Assembly: GCF_008297955.1 (NCBI RefSeq)
Contig: NZ_VTPY01000001.1
Span: 682,001 to 746,000 of the forward strand
DNA length: 64,000 nucleotides
Direction: 5' to 3'
From: Billgrantia pellis
GTDB lineage: Bacteria > Pseudomonadota > Gammaproteobacteria > Pseudomonadales > Halomonadaceae
Shown here in pieces: positions 60,213-64,000 of this stretch. Position 1 is the stretch's first letter; each line of letters begins with the position of its first letter. Below the pieces are notes generated by a model that worked only from the letters and a program-made list of their open reading frames with translations, was not told the origin of the DNA and did not search any database. The position numbers and the translations under genes are program-made.

Positions 60213-61487
60213 ATGATGGAAGACAACTCCTACCGACCCATTGCCGGGGGCATGCCCCGCGACCTGAGAATGCAATGCCAGGCATGGCTGGCGTCGACGG
60301 CCACGCTCGTATTGGGTGCCGCCATGCTGGTATTGCCGTGGAACACGTTGGTGGCCGTCCCCGTGCTGATGCTGGCGGCGGCGTGTCTCGGTGAGGAGGG
60401 GCAGCTCGATGGGTTTCCTCGCCGCGAAGACCGGATCTTGATGATGGTCCTGATGTGCCAGGGAATGGTATGGCTGGCCCTCCCTATGGCGCATGGCGAG
60501 GGGCTGGTCGGTCTTTACAACGCCTGGCCGCTATGGCTGGCCGTGGCCACGCTGGCAGCCTTTGCCAAGGTCAGGATGACGCCCGCCTGGCTATGGGCCG
60601 GGCTGGCGCTGGGTGGTCTCGGCGCCGGTAGTTGGGCGCTGTGGCAGCGTGTTTATGAAGGCCTGGCCAGAGCCCATGGCCACGAGCCTTTGCATGCGAT
60701 TCTCTTTGGCAACCTGGGCCTGCTAACCGGTCTGCTCTGCCTGGCCGGGTTGAGCTGGTCGTTCGCGCGTCGGGAGCGTTGGCCCTGGTCGTTGCTGCTG
60801 CTGGCCGGTGGCCTGGCGGGGTTGATGGCGTCCGCGCTATCCGGCTCGCGTGGCGGCTGGATCGGTCTGCCGCTGGCTGTCTGGGTATTGTATCGCGGCC
60901 ATGGTCGGCGTGTGTCACGGGGCTGGCGGGTGGTCCTGGTCATTACGCTGCTGGCCTTGCTGGGTGGTCTCTACGCGACGCCGCAGACCCACGTGGCCCA
61001 GCGCGTCGACAATGCCGTCAACAGCCTCCGCCTCTACATGGCCGGCGACGACGAGATGACGTCGGTCAGTGCGCGGCTGGACATGTGGAAAGGGTCGTCG
61101 GAACTGATCGTCGAGCGTCCCCTGAGCGGATGGGGAGAGCGCGGCTATCAGTCGGCGATGCGCGAGCGCGGTGCCGAAGGGGAGCAGGATCCGAAATTGG
61201 GACGCTTCTGGCATGCCCATAACGATGTGCTCGATGCCTGGGTCAAGCGCGGTTTGCCCGGGCTCGTCGCGTTGCTGGCGCTCTACGCTACGCCATTGTG
61301 GTTGTTTGCTCGCGGCGTCGGCGTCGGCTCCGGCGAGCGTCGCGCACTGGCGGTGGCAGGTACCCTGGTACCGGTGACCTTCATCGACTTTGGCTTGACC
61401 TACAGCTTCCTGGCTTATCCCGCCGGCGGCCTGATCTATGCACTGCTGATAGCCGTGCTATGGGGGTTGTACCGCCAGGCGCGCTGA
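60213..61487 (+). CDS. Wzy_C family ligase (WaaL- or PglL-like)
   Basis: A 424-residue membrane protein with about 11-12 helices and the O-antigen ligase signatures: SALSGSRGGWIGLPLAV, then the periplasmic loop DMWKGSSELIVERPLSGWGERG, and FWHAHNDVLDAWVKRGLPGLVALLALY with the conserved His. Such proteins transfer glycans from undecaprenyl diphosphate to lipid A-core (WaaL) or to proteins (PglL). The length suits WaaL; the bacillosamine-type first sugar made nearby leaves O-glycosylation open. It starts with ATG 60213 or 60216 and ends the plus-strand cluster. Confidence 0.88.
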   Translation: MMEDNSYRPIAGGMPRDLRMQCQAWLASTATLVLGAAMLVLPWNTLVAVPVLMLAAACLGEEGQLDGFPRREDRILMMVLMCQGMVWLALPMAHGEGLVGLYNAWPLWLAVATLAAFAKVRMTPAWLWAGLALGGLGAGSWALWQRVYEGLARAHGHEPLHAILFGNLGLLTGLLCLAGLSWSFARRERWPWSLLLLAGGLAGLMASALSGSRGGWIGLPLAVWVLYRGHGRRVSRGWRVVLVITLLALLGGLYATPQTHVAQRVDNAVNSLRLYMAGDDEMTSVSARLDMWKGSSELIVERPLSGWGERGYQSAMRERGAEGEQDPKLGRFWHAHNDVLDAWVKRGLPGLVALLALYATPLWLFARGVGVGSGERRALAVAGTLVPVTFIDFGLTYSFLAYPAGGLIYALLIAVLWGLYRQAR

Positions 61488-61495
61488 AGCGAGGT

Positions 61496-62104
61496 TCAGC
61501 GCGGTACGACGTGGCGAAAGGTAAGGCTGATGCGCAGGCCGGGAAGGCGGCGGGGCAGCAGGGCATGCTGTAGTGCCGCCTGGCAGCCCGCTCCCATCAG
61601 CAACAGGCTGCCGTGAGGCAGCCAGACGTTGAAGGGCTTACCGACGCCGTGTTTCCAGCGCATGCGCAGGGGGCGTTCGGCACCCAGGCTGACCGCGGCG
61701 ATGATTGGCGCCTCGCCGAGTTCGGGCTCATCGTCGCTGTGCCAGCCCATGCGCTCCTCGCCGTCCGCGTAGCGGTTGAGCAGTACGCTATTGAAGCGTG
61801 CCGGAACGTCGATCTGTGCCAGGCAGGCCTGAACTCGATCGCGAACCCAGGCAGCCGCGGGATGCCAGGGCTCGGGCGTGAAGTCTTGTCCCGAGTAGCG
61901 ATAGCGGGCCTCGGCATCGCCCATCCAGACCTGTCGGCGAGGGAGGGTGTGCTCGCGCCCGTAGAGGCGCAGCCTGGGGCGCTGCCACTCCAGTTCGCCA
62001 TCGAGCCGGGCCAGGACCTCGTCGGCCTGGAGCCGGTCGAGGAAGCCCGGGGCCAGTCGCAGTGCGGGCGAATCGAGAAGACGTTCCCAACACGTCGTGT
62101 GCAT
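61496..62104 (-). CDS. AlkB-family 2-oxoglutarate/Fe(II) dioxygenase
   Basis: A 202-residue oxidative dealkylation repair enzyme that removes N1-methyladenine and N3-methylcytosine lesions. The iron ligands H122, D124 (WHSDDEPE) and H180 (QHAL) and the 2-oxoglutarate-binding R191 and R197 (RISLTFR) are all present. The substrate region FNSVLLNRYADGEERMGWHSD resembles the ALKBH2/3-type subgroup. ATG 62104 gives a compact protein; the frame is open upstream but overlaps the next gene. It is convergent with the ligase gene, with only 8 bp between stop codons. Confidence 0.92.
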   Translation of the reverse strand: MHTTCWERLLDSPALRLAPGFLDRLQADEVLARLDGELEWQRPRLRLYGREHTLPRRQVWMGDAEARYRYSGQDFTPEPWHPAAAWVRDRVQACLAQIDVPARFNSVLLNRYADGEERMGWHSDDEPELGEAPIIAAVSLGAERPLRMRWKHGVGKPFNVWLPHGSLLLMGAGCQAALQHALLPRRLPGLRISLTFRHVVPR

Positions 62105-62108
62105 GCGG

Positions 62109-63059
62109 TCAGCGTAGCACGCGTCGTGGGTCGATCGGCTTGCCGCCCTGACGCATGTCGAACAGAAGATCGAAGCGTTCCGTGGCGTTGCTGAAGCCGA
62201 CTTCGCACAACGGGGCGCCACGACTGACGCGGGCGCCATCATCCACAAGCAGGCGGTCGCACAGGGCGTAGACGCTCTGCAGGTTGTCGGCATGATGCAC
62301 GATCACCACGCGGCCGAGCTGGCGCATGCTGCCGGCGAAACGCACGTCGCCATCGGCGACCGCCCTGGCCCGTGCGCCGCGGCTGGTGGCCAGCAGCATC
62401 GGTTGCAGGGTGCCACGGTTATCAGTGCCATAGGCGCGCACGATACGATAGTCTTCCAGCGGCCACGGCCAGTTGCGCGCCGACCCGGGCAGCGAACCGG
62501 TGCCGGCGGATGCGGCAGGCGAGCGTGCCGGTGCGCTGCTTCCGCCACCGCTCGCGCGGGTTGAGCTGGCGGGCGGCGCGGCGGCAACCCGGGCCGAGGC
62601 GCTGCGCAGGGGGACCTGCACGATCTGGCCGACCCGTAGCCGCGTCGGTGCGACGCCGGGATTGGCGGATTGGATGCGCGCCGGTGTGGTGCCGAAGCGT
62701 CGGGCGATGGCGGAATACGTATCCCCCGGGCGTATCTGGTAGCGGTAGGGCCCGCCCGAAGGGGCACGCTCCTGCTGCGTGGGGACCAACAGGCGCTGCC
62801 CGACCCGGAGGCGATTCGCGTCCACGCCGGGGTTGAAACGCTGCAGGCGCGCCAGCGGCACATCGGCGCGAGCGGCGATTTGGCCCAAGGTATCGCCGCG
62901 CTGAACCACGACCCAGTTGCCGGCAATGCCGGGGTCACCGCTGCGTCGAATGTCTCCGCTGCCACCGCGCGACGCGCAACCGGTGATCAGCAACAGCACG
63001 ACCAGGATCAGCGCGAGTCGAGCGCCCGGTCTTTTTCCTGCCACAGGGCATTGAGCCAT
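62109..63059 (-). CDS. LysM lipoprotein with degenerate LytM (M23) domain, NlpD/EnvC-like
   Basis: A 316-residue lipoprotein with lipobox LITGC (C28), two LysM domains (WVVVQRGDTLGQIAARADV ... LRVGQRLLVP and YRYQIRPGDTYSAIARRFG ... LRVGQIVQVP), a Ser/Pro/Gly linker and a C-terminal LytM domain. The LytM domain keeps VVIVHHADNLQSVYA and the general fold, but the metal-binding positions of active M23 enzymes (HxxxD near the start and HxH near the end) are missing: I see MLLATSRGARA and YALCDRLLVD. It is thus probably a non-catalytic amidase activator like NlpD. The start (ATG 63059) overlaps the acyltransferase by 52 bp and has no clear ribosome binding site. Confidence 0.87.
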   Translation of the reverse strand: MAQCPVAGKRPGARLALILVVLLLITGCASRGGSGDIRRSGDPGIAGNWVVVQRGDTLGQIAARADVPLARLQRFNPGVDANRLRVGQRLLVPTQQERAPSGGPYRYQIRPGDTYSAIARRFGTTPARIQSANPGVAPTRLRVGQIVQVPLRSASARVAAAPPASSTRASGGGSSAPARSPAASAGTGSLPGSARNWPWPLEDYRIVRAYGTDNRGTLQPMLLATSRGARARAVADGDVRFAGSMRQLGRVVIVHHADNLQSVYALCDRLLVDDGARVSRGAPLCEVGFSNATERFDLLFDMRQGGKPIDPRRVLR

Positions 63060-63877
63060 GAGTGGAAGCGTTCCTTGTAGTGCGGGTCGTCGTGGTAACT
63101 GCCTTCGCGCATCCAATCGGGGACGTCGAGCCGGCGGGCTTCGAGAGAGACCGAGCCTTCGCGCCCGCACAAGAAGCCCCAGAACGTCGGGGTGGGGTTC
63201 GTGTAGCGCAGCGTCACGTCGAGTATGCCGCTGAGCCGATCGCCGAGCAGGTTCAGGACTTGCGCGATGCCGCCGGCCTTGGGGCGGAGCAGATGGCGGA
63301 AAGGGCTATTCTGGACATCGCGCTTGGCCGGGGTAAAACGTGTTCCTTCAACGAAGTTGAAGATGGCGATGGGCATATCCCGGGCGCGCGCGCACATTCG
63401 CTCGGTGGCATGACGATCGATCCGTGCCAGCTGCGGATCGTGTTCCAGCTGCTCACGGGAGTAGCGTCGCATGAAGGGAAATTCGAGCGCCCACCAGGCC
63501 AGGCCCACGATCGGTACCCAGATGAGCTGGCGCTTGAGGAAGAAGCGCGGCATGGGGATGCGTCGGTGCAGCGCCATCAGCAGCAGGAAGATGTCGGTCC
63601 AGCTGCGATGGTTGGAGATCACCAGCCACCACTGTTCGCGCGTCAGCCCGGGGGGCAGCGAGATGCGGATGTCGGGCCGCAACCAGTGGCGCATCCACCA
63701 GAGATTGCAGCCGATCCAGTTGAGCGCTACACCGTTGAGGCCACGTAATACCCACAGGCGCAGCGGACGGCCCGGGGTGATCAGCTTGAGCACTGTCAGC
63801 AAGATCAGGGGTATCGACCAGAACAGGGTATTCACTACCAATAGCAGTACGCTGACGAGCCCCCTCAGGGTCGACAT
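63008..63877 (-). CDS. PlsC-family acyltransferase (YihG-like)
   Basis: A 289-residue membrane-associated acyltransferase. One or two N-terminal helices (about 5-50) are followed by the catalytic NHRSWTD (the NHx4D motif), RFFLKRQLIWVPIVGLAWWALEFPFMRR and the second motif FVEGTRFT. It transfers acyl chains from acyl-CoA or acyl-ACP to a lysophospholipid; the FVEGTRFTPAKR form resembles the YihG/YihG-like lysophosphatidic acid acyltransferases. ATG 63877 has AAGGAG seven bases upstream. It is co-directional with the LysM gene and alkB. Confidence 0.9.
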   Translation of the reverse strand: MSTLRGLVSVLLLVVNTLFWSIPLILLTVLKLITPGRPLRLWVLRGLNGVALNWIGCNLWWMRHWLRPDIRISLPPGLTREQWWLVISNHRSWTDIFLLLMALHRRIPMPRFFLKRQLIWVPIVGLAWWALEFPFMRRYSREQLEHDPQLARIDRHATERMCARARDMPIAIFNFVEGTRFTPAKRDVQNSPFRHLLRPKAGGIAQVLNLLGDRLSGILDVTLRYTNPTPTFWGFLCGREGSVSLEARRLDVPDWMREGSYHDDPHYKERFHSWLNALWQEKDRALDSR

Positions 63878-64000
63878 GCCTGACTCCTTAACCGTTTTGT
63901 CACGGGTACCTTCATGCCAGCCGCACATGCTAATGGATCGGGCCGGAGCTGCCCAGCGCTGGCCGCTCACGGTGCCGCCTCGCACAGGGTCGTTTGCAGC

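Overview
The window looks like chromosomal DNA from a high-GC gammaproteobacterium of the Halomonadaceae (Halomonas or a close relative). Three things point there: a Pseudomonas/Halomonas-type cytochrome oxidase cluster (coxB-coxA-ctaG-coxC-DUF2909-SURF1-ctaA-ctaB), the classical gammaproteobacterial order thrS-infC-rpmI-rplT-pheS-pheT-ihfA, and several small DUF families (DUF2970, DUF2909, DUF2489, DUF2788) that accompany those genes in pseudomonads and halomonads. The genus is inferred from gene content and order; no database was consulted.

Layout. Bases 1-3289 hold the 3' part of a large secreted RTX protein with CBM2-like and beta-helix modules. A tRNA-Pro(GGG) follows at 3785-3861. From 4499 to 12852 lies a caa3-type cytochrome c oxidase with its copper and heme A assembly genes. 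Next come a DUF2489 protein, an OmpA-type lipoprotein, and the translation operon 14779-21943, in which infC starts at ATC. Housekeeping genes fill 22062-32349: flavodoxin, ppnN, a LysR regulator, glycine cleavage gcvP, gcvH and gcvT, and an AGCS symporter.

From 32486 to 61487 there is one large surface-polysaccharide region. The yjbEFGH (gfcABCD-like) operon is divergent from a plus-strand cluster of about 24 kb. That cluster runs wza-wzb-wzc, then wbpA/wbpB/wbpD-wbpE-type genes for UDP-GlcNAc(3NAc)A, then a Wzx flippase, a GNAT/FemAB-like/deacetylase trio and a Wzy-like polymerase. Two GT4 glycosyltransferases follow, then pglC/pglD/pglE/pglF-type genes for UDP-N,N'-diacetylbacillosamine and its transfer to lipid carrier, glmS, and a Wzy_C ligase. 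An exact match to the RfaH-recruiting ops element lies in the long AT-rich leader before wza. This suggests the whole cluster is read as one transcript with RfaH-type antitermination.

The parts fit a Wzx/Wzy polysaccharide system: GlmS supplies amino sugar, PglFED make and PglC loads a bacillosamine-type first sugar, the Wbp enzymes make a diacetamido uronic acid, two GTs extend, Wzx/Wzy flip and polymerise, and Wzc/Wzb/Wza control length and export. The most unusual items are the single-ORF fusion of WbpD and WbpE, the mixing of the wbp and pgl pathways, and the modification trio. The window ends with minus-strand alkB, a LysM/degenerate LytM lipoprotein and a PlsC-type acyltransferase.
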